Part shown: positions 33,339-41,236 of the stretch, piece after piece
How positions within the stretch are numbered: the first letter of the stretch is position 1
How the letters are laid out: every line of letters starts with the position of its first letter
Origin: Haloterrigena sp. KLK7
GTDB taxonomy: Archaea > Halobacteriota > Halobacteria > Halobacteriales > Natrialbaceae
DNA: 64,000 bases
Assembly: GCF_037914945.1 (NCBI RefSeq)
Contig: NZ_CP149787.1
Coordinates: 3,596,001-3,660,000 of the forward strand
Direction of reading: 5' to 3'
Notes under the pieces: model-generated
Database searches by the model: none
Told to the model about the DNA's origin: nothing
The model's input: only the letters and a program-made list of their open reading frames with translations
Position numbers and translations under genes: made by a program

Positions 33339-36038
33339 TCACGCGTAGAACAGCGGCGGCCGTCGATCCCCACCGTGCTCCTCATCGGGAAGGTACGCCT
33401 CGAGCGCGGCCTCGCCCTCGTTACCCAGCAATTGATCGAGCACGTCCACGGCCGCGTCGCGGTGTAGCGGCTGATTGTCGTTGCCACACTGGTCGTCCAT
33501 CACGCAGGCCGGACAGCCGTCGACGTTGCCGCAGTCGCAGTCCGCGATGAGTTCGCGAGCGCGCTCGGCGACGGCCTCGTAGTTCTCGTAGATCGCCCGC
33601 GCGAAGCCCAGGCCGCCCTCGATGCCGTCGTAGATGAACCAGCCGCTGGCGGGGGTGCGCTCGAGGCCGTTCGCGATCTCCCGGACCGTGGCCTCGGCCG
33701 CGGCGATGTTTCGCGGCGCGCCGTCTCCTCCCGGACTGCCCGCGGTTCCGAACTGCGAGCCCGCGTCCGCATCTGCGTCTGCCTCCTGATCGAGATGCGA
33801 GTCGATGGTCAGCGTCGCCAGCCCGCCCAGATCGCGCTTGTCGACCATCAACTCGAGCGGAGCGACGCCGATGGTGGCGTGCTCGGCGGCGTGGAGCCCG
33901 CCCGCGTAGCCGAGGTGCGCCGTTCCCGCCAGCCCGTCCTCGAGTTCGGGCACCTCGAAGTCTCGGTACTTCTCGATCAGCGCGGTCTCGATCCGCTGGG
34001 GCACCTCGAGCCAGCACAGTTGGGTCTCCATCTCGAGCGGCGGGTTTTCCGTGGAGATCCCCTGCTCCTTGCGTTTCCCGCCGTGGACGGCGACCTTGTC
34101 GTAGCTGCCGTGATACACGAGCACCCGACCGCGGCCGAAGTGCAGCGTGAAGTCGCCGATCTCGCGGGACTCCTCGGAGACCGCGTCGAGGACCGTCACG
34201 TCGGTTCGCGTCCGCGTGTAGTAGTCGACGTCCGTCGGTCGGACGGTCACCGAGGGTCGGGGCGCGTCGTGGTCGACGGCCGTCACCTCGTACTGCTGGC
34301 CCTGATGCAGCCGAACCGCGCCCTCGTGGAAGTCCCGCAGCACTCGTTCCCTCGCCAGCGGCTCCATTCCCGGGTCGTGGCGCTCGTCGACGCCGTCGGC
34401 GAGGTCGACCTCGTACTCCTCGCCCGTCGTCGCGTACAGCGAAATCGTCTGCTGGGGCCGCGGCGGTCCCACGTAGGAGACGCCGGTCTCGAGGCGCCCC
34501 CGCAACTGGCCCGCGCGTCGCCACATCTCGATCGCCCGCTCGAGGCGCTCGCGGTCGGCGAGCGTCCCCACGTCCGACTCGTCGACGGCGAGTTCGTCGG
34601 CCGCACAGCGCAGGTGCTGGGCGAAGACCGCGTCGTTGTCCACGTCGACGACCGCGTCCTCGACGTCGGACTCGAGCAGGTAGTCCGGGTTGTTCACGAC
34701 GTACTGGTCGAGCGTGCGGTGTTCGGCGACGAGCACCGACAGGGCCCGTTTCGTCCCGCGGCCGGCGCGGCCGATCTGCTGCCAGAACGACTGGCGCTGG
34801 CCGGGATAACCCAACTGGACCGTCGCGTCCATCTCGCCGATGTTGATCCCCAGCTCTAAGGCGTTCGTCGATGCGACGCCGTCTAACACGCCGGTCTTGA
34901 GCTGGTGTTCTGTCCCGTGGCGCTTCTTGCGCGAGTGGCCGGCGTGGTAGGGCTCGATCGCGCTCCCGCGGTCCGGATTCGTGTAGTAGCGGCGGTTGTC
35001 GTGGCGGTGTTTCGACGCCCGCTTGACCGAGAGTTCGGCGAGCTTCCTCGAGGGCGTGAAGAGCAGCGTCTGGGCGTCGTGGTAGGTGAGATGCGAGAGC
35101 ATTCGCGGGGCCTCGACGGTGGCGGGGACGCGCTCGACGATGGCGGGCGCGTCCTCTTTTTGTGCCTCGCCGCTCTCGCCCCATTCGTCGCGTTCGTCGT
35201 CCGTGTTCTCCCGTCCTCGCGGTGGGGGGTTCCACAACACCAGATCCCGCGGCCCGGTCGGCGAGCCGTCGTCGTCGACGACGGTCACCGACTCGTCGAT
35301 CAGCGCCGACGAGTGCTCGGCGGGGTTGCCGATCGTCGCGCTCGTGAGGACGAACTGCGGGTCAGCGTCGTAGTAGCCGAGGACGCGCTTCAGCCGGCGG
35401 ACGATCCAGGCGACGTGCATCCCGTGGACGCCCGTGTAGGTGTGGGACTCGTCGATCACCACGAGGTCGCAGGCCGAGAGGAACCGCGCCCAGCGGTCGT
35501 GGTCGTGGAGGTAGGTGTTCACGCCCGCGAAGTTCGAGATGATGACGTCGGCCTCCTCGCGGATCCGTTTGCGATTCCGTCCGCGCTCGGTGTCGCCGTC
35601 GTAGACTCGCACCGTGATCTCGAGCCCCAGATCGTCGAAGAGGTCGTTCAGCTCCCGCTCCTGGTCCCGCGAGAGCGCCTTCGTCGGATAGAGGACGTAC
35701 GCCGTGGCGTCCTCGTTTCGGGCGCGGGCCTCGAGGTAGTTCCTGGCGATCTGGAGCGCGTAGATCCGGGTCTTCCCCGAGGAGGTGCTCGTCGCGACGC
35801 AGACGTTCTCGTCGCGGGCCAGCGCCTCGAGGGCCTCGGCCTGATGCGAGTAGAGGTCGTGCTCGAGCGGCCCCGCGAGTTCGGTCCGGAGAACGCGCTC
35901 GTTGGGGACCGTCGACGCCTCGCGGCCGGGCCGCTCGAGGACGGTGACGTCGTCTTCGGCCCGGTAGCCGGGAAAGGTGTCGACCAGTTCGTCGCCGGTG
36001 ACCGGCACGTCCCGCTCGGAGTCGTGTTCGCTGCTCAT
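33339..36038 (-). CDS. DUF1998 DEAD/DEAH-box helicase, Hrq1/MrfA-like
   Basis: An 899-residue superfamily 2 helicase of the Hrq1/YprA (MrfA) type. Motif I is VATSTSSGKTR (GKT at 88-90), motif Ia VLYPTKALSRDQ, motif II VVIDESHTYTG (DESH at 196-199) and motif III VLTSATIGNP. The RecA2 region holds SRKLAELSVKRASKHRHDNR, GVASTNALELGINIGEMDA and a GQRQSFWQQIGRAGRGTKRA arginine-finger block. The C-terminal DUF1998 zinc cluster has Cys834, 836, 842, 845 and 851 (CDCGNVDGCPACVMDDQCGN). MrfA in Bacillus subtilis unwinds DNA for mitomycin-lesion repair with the exonuclease MrfB. Here a DEDD nuclease gene ends three bases before this start, so the pair are one operon. Confidence 0.92.
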   Translation of the reverse strand: MSSEHDSERDVPVTGDELVDTFPGYRAEDDVTVLERPGREASTVPNERVLRTELAGPLEHDLYSHQAEALEALARDENVCVATSTSSGKTRIYALQIARNYLEARARNEDATAYVLYPTKALSRDQERELNDLFDDLGLEITVRVYDGDTERGRNRKRIREEADVIISNFAGVNTYLHDHDRWARFLSACDLVVIDESHTYTGVHGMHVAWIVRRLKRVLGYYDADPQFVLTSATIGNPAEHSSALIDESVTVVDDDGSPTGPRDLVLWNPPPRGRENTDDERDEWGESGEAQKEDAPAIVERVPATVEAPRMLSHLTYHDAQTLLFTPSRKLAELSVKRASKHRHDNRRYYTNPDRGSAIEPYHAGHSRKKRHGTEHQLKTGVLDGVASTNALELGINIGEMDATVQLGYPGQRQSFWQQIGRAGRGTKRALSVLVAEHRTLDQYVVNNPDYLLESDVEDAVVDVDNDAVFAQHLRCAADELAVDESDVGTLADRERLERAIEMWRRAGQLRGRLETGVSYVGPPRPQQTISLYATTGEEYEVDLADGVDERHDPGMEPLARERVLRDFHEGAVRLHQGQQYEVTAVDHDAPRPSVTVRPTDVDYYTRTRTDVTVLDAVSEESREIGDFTLHFGRGRVLVYHGSYDKVAVHGGKRKEQGISTENPPLEMETQLCWLEVPQRIETALIEKYRDFEVPELEDGLAGTAHLGYAGGLHAAEHATIGVAPLELMVDKRDLGGLATLTIDSHLDQEADADADAGSQFGTAGSPGGDGAPRNIAAAEATVREIANGLERTPASGWFIYDGIEGGLGFARAIYENYEAVAERARELIADCDCGNVDGCPACVMDDQCGNDNQPLHRDAAVDVLDQLLGNEGEAALEAYLPDEEHGGDRRPPLFYA

Positions 36039-36041
36039 GGG

Positions 36042-37712
36042 TTAGAAATCGCTCAGTCCGGTTTGCTCGCCGTCGCTGCTATCGCTGCCGGCGCTCGCGT
36101 CGCGTTGCGTCGCCGTTCTGTCCGTCGTCTCAGTTCCAGACGTTTCGGTCTCGGTTCCAGACGCCTCGGAGTCCGATGCGCTCGCGCTCGCGGGTGAAGA
36201 CGCCGCGGCCGATCCGCTCGAGTCGGTCCGACTCGAGGCCGACGCCGTCGGCGTCTCCCGCAGGCGCTCGTAGACGTGCCAGAGCGCTCGGCAGTCGTCC
36301 TCGCAGTAGGCCTCGTGGCGGTCCCACTCGAGCGGCTCGCCCGTGCGCATGAACCGCTGGTAGGCCGCCGCGGTCTGGGCCCCGTCGAGGCCCGTCCGCG
36401 CGCCGTCGTAACCGAGCGCGTCGGCGACGGCCTCGAGCTTGTTCGTCCGCCCCGGCAGCAGGGCGTGCTCGTTTCGCACGGCCCAGAGGTAGAGGTCGAA
36501 CTTGGGGATCGACTCCCACTCGTCGACGTAGTAGGGGACGTGCTTCGCGACGAATGCGCCCAGATGCCGGTAGTCGAATCCCCAGCCGTTCCACGTGAGC
36601 AGGGCGCGGTTCGGGTGCATCCCCAGCAGCCAGTCACAGAAGGCCTCGAGCACCGACGCCGGATCGCTCGGATCCTCCGTCTCGACGAACGCCCGGTAGG
36701 TGTCCGCGACGGGATCGTAGACGCCGATCTGCCAGATGATCGTCGGCGAGAGGCCGTCGGTCTCGATGTCGACGCACAGCGGCGGCGTCGACCAGTCGAC
36801 GCCCGGCAGCGACTCGTCGGTGAGCCGACGGGGCTCGCCGGTCTCGAGCACCGTCGCGTGCTCGTGCATCGTCCGAGCGCCGTCGCGACCGACGCCCGGC
36901 AGCCCCGCGAGCGTCTCGACGGGCGTCTCGAGCAGCTCTTCGCGCGTCGTCACGCCGCGCTCTGCGAGTCGCTCCGCGGTCTTCGGTCCGATTCCGGTGA
37001 CCGCCTCGAGGCCGAAGTCGGTCACGTCGTGCGTCTCGACGCGCTCGACGCCGTCGGCGGTGAGCGTGAGCACGGCGATCGATCGGGAGCGGCCGTACCC
37101 CTCGACGGGACCGGCGCCCCGGACGCGGACGGAGACGCAGTCCTCGTCGAGCGGTCCGACCTCGGCGCGTAGTTCGTGGTCGACGCCGCGGACCGCGCCG
37201 GTATCGGGCTCGAGGTGCCACAGTTCGTCGTATTCGGCGGGTTCGGCGCCCGTCAGGACGGTCGTCGCGCAGTCGGTCGGGAGCACGGCCGCGAGCGTTT
37301 CTGCGCCCTCGAGGCGCGTCTCGAGGGCCGTCGGCCGCACGGTCGTCGTCACGTCGTCGCAGACGAGCGCGGTGACGTCGCCGTCCCGAAGCGCGCTCGA
37401 GGCAGCCTCGGGCGACGCTCGAAGCGCACGGAGGCTCTGGGCGACGGCGATCTCGAGTTCGATCCCGTCGTCCGCACCGATCACACGTCGATGGATCGGC
37501 TCGTTCTCGCCGGTCTCGAGCGGCGGATGGAACGCCGGCGCGTCGAACGCCCCACGCGCTCGGGCGAACGACTGCGGCTCGCGGGCCGGGCCGAGCACCC
37601 AGACGGCGTCGGGCTCGAGGGTTCGATCGATGTCCTCGAGGGTCGCGACGGGGCGGTCGGCCAGCGCCGAGGGCGGGAGGGCGAGGAGGCGGACGCCCGC
37701 TCGAGCGGTCAT
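36042..37712 (-). CDS. HhH-DEDD exonuclease, MrfB/YprB-like
   Basis: A 556-residue protein. Residues 1-235 are unrecognised. A helix-hairpin-helix DNA-binding pair lies at about 237-285 (VTGIGPKTAERLAERGVTTR ... LAGLPGVGRDGARTM). A DnaQ/RNase H-like exonuclease domain follows: CVDIETDGLS (Asp315, Glu317), LTWNGWGFDYRHLGAFV (Asp380), and RHEAYCEDDCRALWHVY (Asp472/473). These give the DEDD metal-binding set. The tail after about 490 is Ser/Thr/Ala-rich and disordered. The gene lies three bases upstream of the DUF1998 helicase, in the reverse gene order to B. subtilis yprA-yprB. The start at 37712 (MTARAGVRLLALPPSALADR) gives the sensible N-terminus; in-frame upstream residues to 38141 belong to another frame's shadow. 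Confidence 0.88.
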   Translation of the reverse strand: MTARAGVRLLALPPSALADRPVATLEDIDRTLEPDAVWVLGPAREPQSFARARGAFDAPAFHPPLETGENEPIHRRVIGADDGIELEIAVAQSLRALRASPEAASSALRDGDVTALVCDDVTTTVRPTALETRLEGAETLAAVLPTDCATTVLTGAEPAEYDELWHLEPDTGAVRGVDHELRAEVGPLDEDCVSVRVRGAGPVEGYGRSRSIAVLTLTADGVERVETHDVTDFGLEAVTGIGPKTAERLAERGVTTREELLETPVETLAGLPGVGRDGARTMHEHATVLETGEPRRLTDESLPGVDWSTPPLCVDIETDGLSPTIIWQIGVYDPVADTYRAFVETEDPSDPASVLEAFCDWLLGMHPNRALLTWNGWGFDYRHLGAFVAKHVPYYVDEWESIPKFDLYLWAVRNEHALLPGRTNKLEAVADALGYDGARTGLDGAQTAAAYQRFMRTGEPLEWDRHEAYCEDDCRALWHVYERLRETPTASASSRTDSSGSAAASSPASASASDSEASGTETETSGTETTDRTATQRDASAGSDSSDGEQTGLSDF

Positions 37713-37792
37713 TGGTGGTCGGGAGGCGGGCGGCGACAAAGAGGGTTTGGACACCGGAGCGAAAGTGGAGCGGTCCGCCGTCGGTGGCTCGC

Positions 37793-38407
37793 CTAGCCCT
37801 CGGCATCGGACCGTAGCCGGCGGCGGAAGAACCCGACGAGACCGCCGACATAACCGGTCCCCCAGACCGCCATGATCACCGCCCCGACCGCATTGAAGAC
37901 GAAATCGGTGACGATGTCGTCGAGGCCGTAGACGGTGACGACCCCGCCGAGGGCGAACTCCAGCACTTCCCAGACGACGCCGGCCGCGAGGACGAAGACG
38001 ACGATGAACACCGCTCGGAACGCCGGCGGGACATCGATGTCGTCGGAGTGCAACTCGAACGCCCGAAACGAGGCGTAGCCGATCCCCGCGATGATCGTCG
38101 CCGAGACCGTGTGCGTGATCTCGTCGTACCACTGGAACCACTCGTACAGCCAGAGCGAGCCGACGGTGTGGAGGATCATGGCGACGGTGATCCAGAGGAC
38201 CAGGCCGACGTCCATCGAGTAGCCGTACTCCCGGCGCAACGCCGCCGGCAGGAGCGTGATCGCGAGCGCGAACCCGCCGGTCGCGGCGATGGCGAACCGC
38301 ATCGTCACCAGTCCGTACCCGACGAGCCCGGCCAACGCGAACTGGAGGAGCCGAACGGCGAGTCGCTCCTGAGAATCGGACAGCCCCAGCCGATCGCTGA
38401 GCGTCAT
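37793..38407 (-). CDS. Multi-pass membrane protein, DUF2238-like
   Basis: A 204-residue protein with six or so membrane helices (VRLLQFALAGLVGYGLVTMR, AIAATGGFALAITLLPAALR, ITVAMILHTVGSLWLYEWFQ, AVFIVVFVLAAGVVWEVLEF). A DEITHT motif sits between helices (QWYDEITHTVSATIIAGIGY), and VVWEVLEFALGGVVTVYGLD follows. The arrangement resembles YjdF/DUF2238 membrane proteins with conserved D/H residues, but I would not insist on it. Its start overlaps the stop of the upstream membrane-protein gene (ATGA), so the two form a unit. Confidence 0.75.
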   Translation of the reverse strand: MTLSDRLGLSDSQERLAVRLLQFALAGLVGYGLVTMRFAIAATGGFALAITLLPAALRREYGYSMDVGLVLWITVAMILHTVGSLWLYEWFQWYDEITHTVSATIIAGIGYASFRAFELHSDDIDVPPAFRAVFIVVFVLAAGVVWEVLEFALGGVVTVYGLDDIVTDFVFNAVGAVIMAVWGTGYVGGLVGFFRRRLRSDAEG

Positions 38408-38991
38408 CGCGATCCCGTCCCGTTCGTTCGCTCGCCGGCGGTGTCGACCGATTCGAATCGAACGAAATACCACTGGAAGATCGCCCCCAGCACGAGTCCG
38501 ACGGCCGTGACGACGACGAAGTCCCACTGGAGCTCCGTCTGCGTGCGCAGGAAGTCGGTCCCGAGCCACGCGTCGGAGTAGAACTGCGCGATCGTCCACA
38601 GCGCCTGCAGTGCGAGCGTCGTCAGCACGGCGAAGCCGACCGCGAACCGAGAGCTCAGTCGCACCGACGTAAACGCCTCGAGTTCGACGACCACGACGAA
38701 GGCGAGCGACGCGATGGCGAGATAGACGGTCGTTTCGAACGGAACGACGGCCGTCCCGGCGAGCACCGCGAACGCGGTGATCGAGAGGATCGGCCACGGG
38801 ACCATCGCCGTCCACTCGCGGGTCACCAACGCCGGCACCGATGCGACGGCGACGACGAAGAGCTCGAACCCGCCCCACAGAGGGACGTCCCGAAGGAGAT
38901 TTTCGATCGCATCGACGGCCACGATACCGAGCAGTAGCCAGCCGACGACGGCGTTCGTCCGCTCGTCGTGAGCGAGACCATCGAGCGCCAC
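38404..38991 (-). CDS. Multi-pass membrane protein, paired with the DUF2238-like gene
   Basis: A 195-residue protein with five or six membrane helices (VVGWLLLGIVAVDAIENLLR, ELFVVAVASVPALVTREWTA, ILSITAFAVLAGTAVVPFET, AVGFAVLTTLALQALWTIAQ, VVVTAVGLVLGAIFQWYFVR). It ends in a short polar tail and its stop overlaps the next start (ATGA). It lacks ATPase or redox motifs. Together the pair probably make a small membrane complex. I do not recognise this half of the family. Confidence 0.72.
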   Translation of the reverse strand: MALDGLAHDERTNAVVGWLLLGIVAVDAIENLLRDVPLWGGFELFVVAVASVPALVTREWTAMVPWPILSITAFAVLAGTAVVPFETTVYLAIASLAFVVVVELEAFTSVRLSSRFAVGFAVLTTLALQALWTIAQFYSDAWLGTDFLRTQTELQWDFVVVTAVGLVLGAIFQWYFVRFESVDTAGERTNGTGSR

Positions 38992-39174
38992 AACCGGCTA
39001 GCCCGACGTGCATCCACTAAAACCCGCAGCCGGCTTCACAGTGGGTGTGAGGTGAACGCTCGCAGTGATCCTGGCTGGCCGAATCGAGCGGCGGTGAGCC
39101 GTTCTCCGTCTCGCGACGGACGCGATACGCGGGACCGATACCGATAACTTCGCCCGGTCTGAACGTCACTCCCA

Positions 39175-40191
39175 ATGCGACAGTACCTCGAGCTAGTCGA
39201 CACGGTCCTCTCCGAAGGCACCTACAAGCCCAACCGGACCGGCGTCGACACGATTTCGTCGTTCAGCGAGCACTACGAGGTCGATCTTCAGGACGGCTAT
39301 CCCCTGCTGACCACGAAGCAGATGGACGGCTACCGCTGGAACTCGATGCTCCACGAAGTCTGCTGGTATCTCTCCGGCGAGGAACACATTCGCGACCTCC
39401 GCGAGGAGACCAAGATCTGGGACGCGTGGGCCGACGAGGAGGGTCGGCTCGACACCGCCTACGGCCGGTTCTGGCGTCGATTTCCGATCCCGGAAGACGA
39501 GGCGCAACTCGAGGGCGAGTCCTGGCCCGACGAGGCCCACCAGTGGGTCACCGTCGAGGACGAGGGTCGGAAGACGTTCGATCAGCTCCAGTACGTCATC
39601 GACACGCTCTCGGATTCGCCCAACTCGCGCCGACTCGTCGTCAACGCCTGGCATCCCGCCAACGCGGCCGTCTCGACGCTGCCGCCCTGTCACTACTCCT
39701 TCGTCTTCAACGTGCAGGGCGACCGTCTGAACTGCCACCTGACCCAGCGTTCGGGCGACACCGCGCTGGGAATTCCGTTCAACATCGCGGCCTACGCGCT
39801 CCTGACGAAAGTGATCGCCCAGCAGACCGGCTTCGAACCGGGCACGTTCGCTCACACCGTCGTCGACACGCACGTCTACTGCGGCCGCGGCGACCGCGGC
39901 GAGTGGTACGCCGACAACCTCGAGGCGCTGCAGTCGCGGCTGGCCGACGTCGACGACCGCGAGGACTACCTCGCGGTCAAGGAGTGGCTCGAGTCCGAGG
40001 CCCCCGCCGAGGCCGACGGCGACGAACGCCTCGATCACGTGCCGGGCCTGCTCGAGCAACTGTCGCGAGAGCCGCTCGAGCGGCCGACGCTCGAGGTGGC
40101 GGACGTCTCGATCGACGAACTGGCGTACGAGGACGTCCAGTTGACGGATTACGAGTCCCACGAGGGCATCGAGTTCTCAGTGGCCGAATGA
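39175..40191 (+). CDS. thyA: Thymidylate synthase
   Basis: A 338-residue ThyA (class I), methylating dUMP to dTMP with methylene-folate. Motifs are VLSEGTYKPNRTGVDTISSF, GYPLLTTKQMDGYRWNSMLH EVCWYLSGEEHIRDL, the nucleophile loop STLPPCHYSFVFNVQGDRLN CHLTQRSGDTALGIPFNIAA, and the HTVVDTHVYCGRGD loop. Length exceeds the 264-residue Escherichia coli enzyme because of acidic inserts at about 100-130 and 230-290. FolA overlaps the stop codon (ATGA), so recycling of the dihydrofolate by-product is coupled. Flavin-dependent ThyX is the alternative in many archaea; this species uses the ThyA route. Confidence 0.97.
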   Translation: MRQYLELVDTVLSEGTYKPNRTGVDTISSFSEHYEVDLQDGYPLLTTKQMDGYRWNSMLHEVCWYLSGEEHIRDLREETKIWDAWADEEGRLDTAYGRFWRRFPIPEDEAQLEGESWPDEAHQWVTVEDEGRKTFDQLQYVIDTLSDSPNSRRLVVNAWHPANAAVSTLPPCHYSFVFNVQGDRLNCHLTQRSGDTALGIPFNIAAYALLTKVIAQQTGFEPGTFAHTVVDTHVYCGRGDRGEWYADNLEALQSRLADVDDREDYLAVKEWLESEAPAEADGDERLDHVPGLLEQLSREPLERPTLEVADVSIDELAYEDVQLTDYESHEGIEFSVAE

Positions 40192-40736
40192 GCCGAACGA
40201 CCCCGGACGACGCGTCACCGCCGGAGACCGACCGCGAACTCGTCGGCATCGTCGCCGTCGCCGACAACGGCGTCATCGGGAAGGACGGCGACATGCCGTG
40301 GCACATCCCGGCAGACCTGCGGCACTTCAAGGAAACCACGATGGACCATCCGGTGATTATGGGCCGGGTCACCTACGAGGGGATCCTCGAGGCGCTCGGC
40401 GAACCGCTTCCCGGCCGGACGACGGTCGTGTTGACGAGCCGGGACCTCGAGACGCCCGAGAATGCGGTTATCGCGGCGAGTCTCGAAGCGGCGCTCGAGG
40501 AGGCGGAAACCGCTGCTCGCGAGCGCCACGACGACGCCGATCGGGTCTTCGTCGCCGGCGGCGCGACGGTCTACGAGCAGTTCCTGCCCGCGCTCGATCG
40601 GCTGGTCGTCACCGAGGTCCACGAGGAGCCCGACGGGGACACCGACTTCCCCGACTGGGACCGGAACGCGTTCGAGGAGACCGCTCGAGACGAGCGCGAC
40701 GGCTTCGCGTTCGTCGAGTACGTCCGTCGGGACTGA
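40188..40736 (+). CDS. folA: Dihydrofolate reductase
   Basis: A 182-residue DHFR (haloarchaeal type) reducing dihydrofolate with NADPH, the partner of ThyA. Motifs are GIVAVADNGVIGKDGDMPWH IPADLRHFKETTMDHPVIMG RVTYEGI with the MPWH and DLRHFK active-site residues, and VFVAGGATVYEQFLPALDRL. A 15-residue acidic N-terminal extension precedes the core. The ATG at 40188 overlaps the thyA stop, so the genes are translationally coupled. Confidence 0.96.
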   Translation: MSRTTPDDASPPETDRELVGIVAVADNGVIGKDGDMPWHIPADLRHFKETTMDHPVIMGRVTYEGILEALGEPLPGRTTVVLTSRDLETPENAVIAASLEAALEEAETAARERHDDADRVFVAGGATVYEQFLPALDRLVVTEVHEEPDGDTDFPDWDRNAFEETARDERDGFAFVEYVRRD

Positions 40737-40775
40737 ATCGGAAGCGACAGCGGATCGAACTCACTTCGCGCCGTC

Positions 40776-40976
40776 TCACCCGACGAACTCGTAGCCGGCG
40801 TCGTACACCGCGTCGCCGATCCGCTGGTCGCCATCGACGACGACCTCGACCGATTCGTCGCCGTGATCGGCCTCGACGCGGCGCACGCCGGGCACGTTCT
40901 TCAGCGCGTTCTCGACGTTGGTTTCACAGCCGGTGCTGGTCACTCCGGCGACGGCGATCGTTCGGCGTTCGGGCAT
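40776..40976 (-). CDS. HMA-domain protein with a one-cysteine metal site
   Basis: A 66-residue heavy-metal-associated (Atx1-like) domain: TIAVAGVTSTGCETNVENAL KNVPGVRRVEADHGDESVEV. Where copper-binding HMA domains have M-x-C-x-x-C, the sequence is V-T-S-T-G-C, so the first Cys is Ser14 and only Cys17 remains. Metal binding is therefore doubtful; a structural or thiol-sensing role is possible. The ATG at 40976 is preferred; an upstream in-frame ATG at 41006 adds ten basic residues. It converges with folA. Confidence 0.82.
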   Translation of the reverse strand: MPERRTIAVAGVTSTGCETNVENALKNVPGVRRVEADHGDESVEVVVDGDQRIGDAVYDAGYEFVG

Positions 40977-41236
40977 GTGCGCTCGTCCACCTCTCCTGTT
41001 TATCATCCTTTCTGGAAACCGCTCTCACACGTTCCGCCGTCCGGCGACTCCGTCTTCACTCGAATTCGACCGGATGGGGCGTCCCGTCCTTCCCGCCGTG
41101 GGCGTAACCGTCGCGGAGCTATCGAGAGCGGCACGGGACGCAGAGACGCCGTAATCACTTCGGGAAGTGCCCGCGCTCGCGCTTCGACCGAGGCGGAAAC
41201 CGGATGGTAGTACCGAGTTCAGCGATAACCAGAGTT

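Noticed and set aside
40298-41107. Arg-rich plus-strand frame overlapping folA and the HMA gene
   Set aside because: Pure shadow of folA in another frame; no acidic bias.
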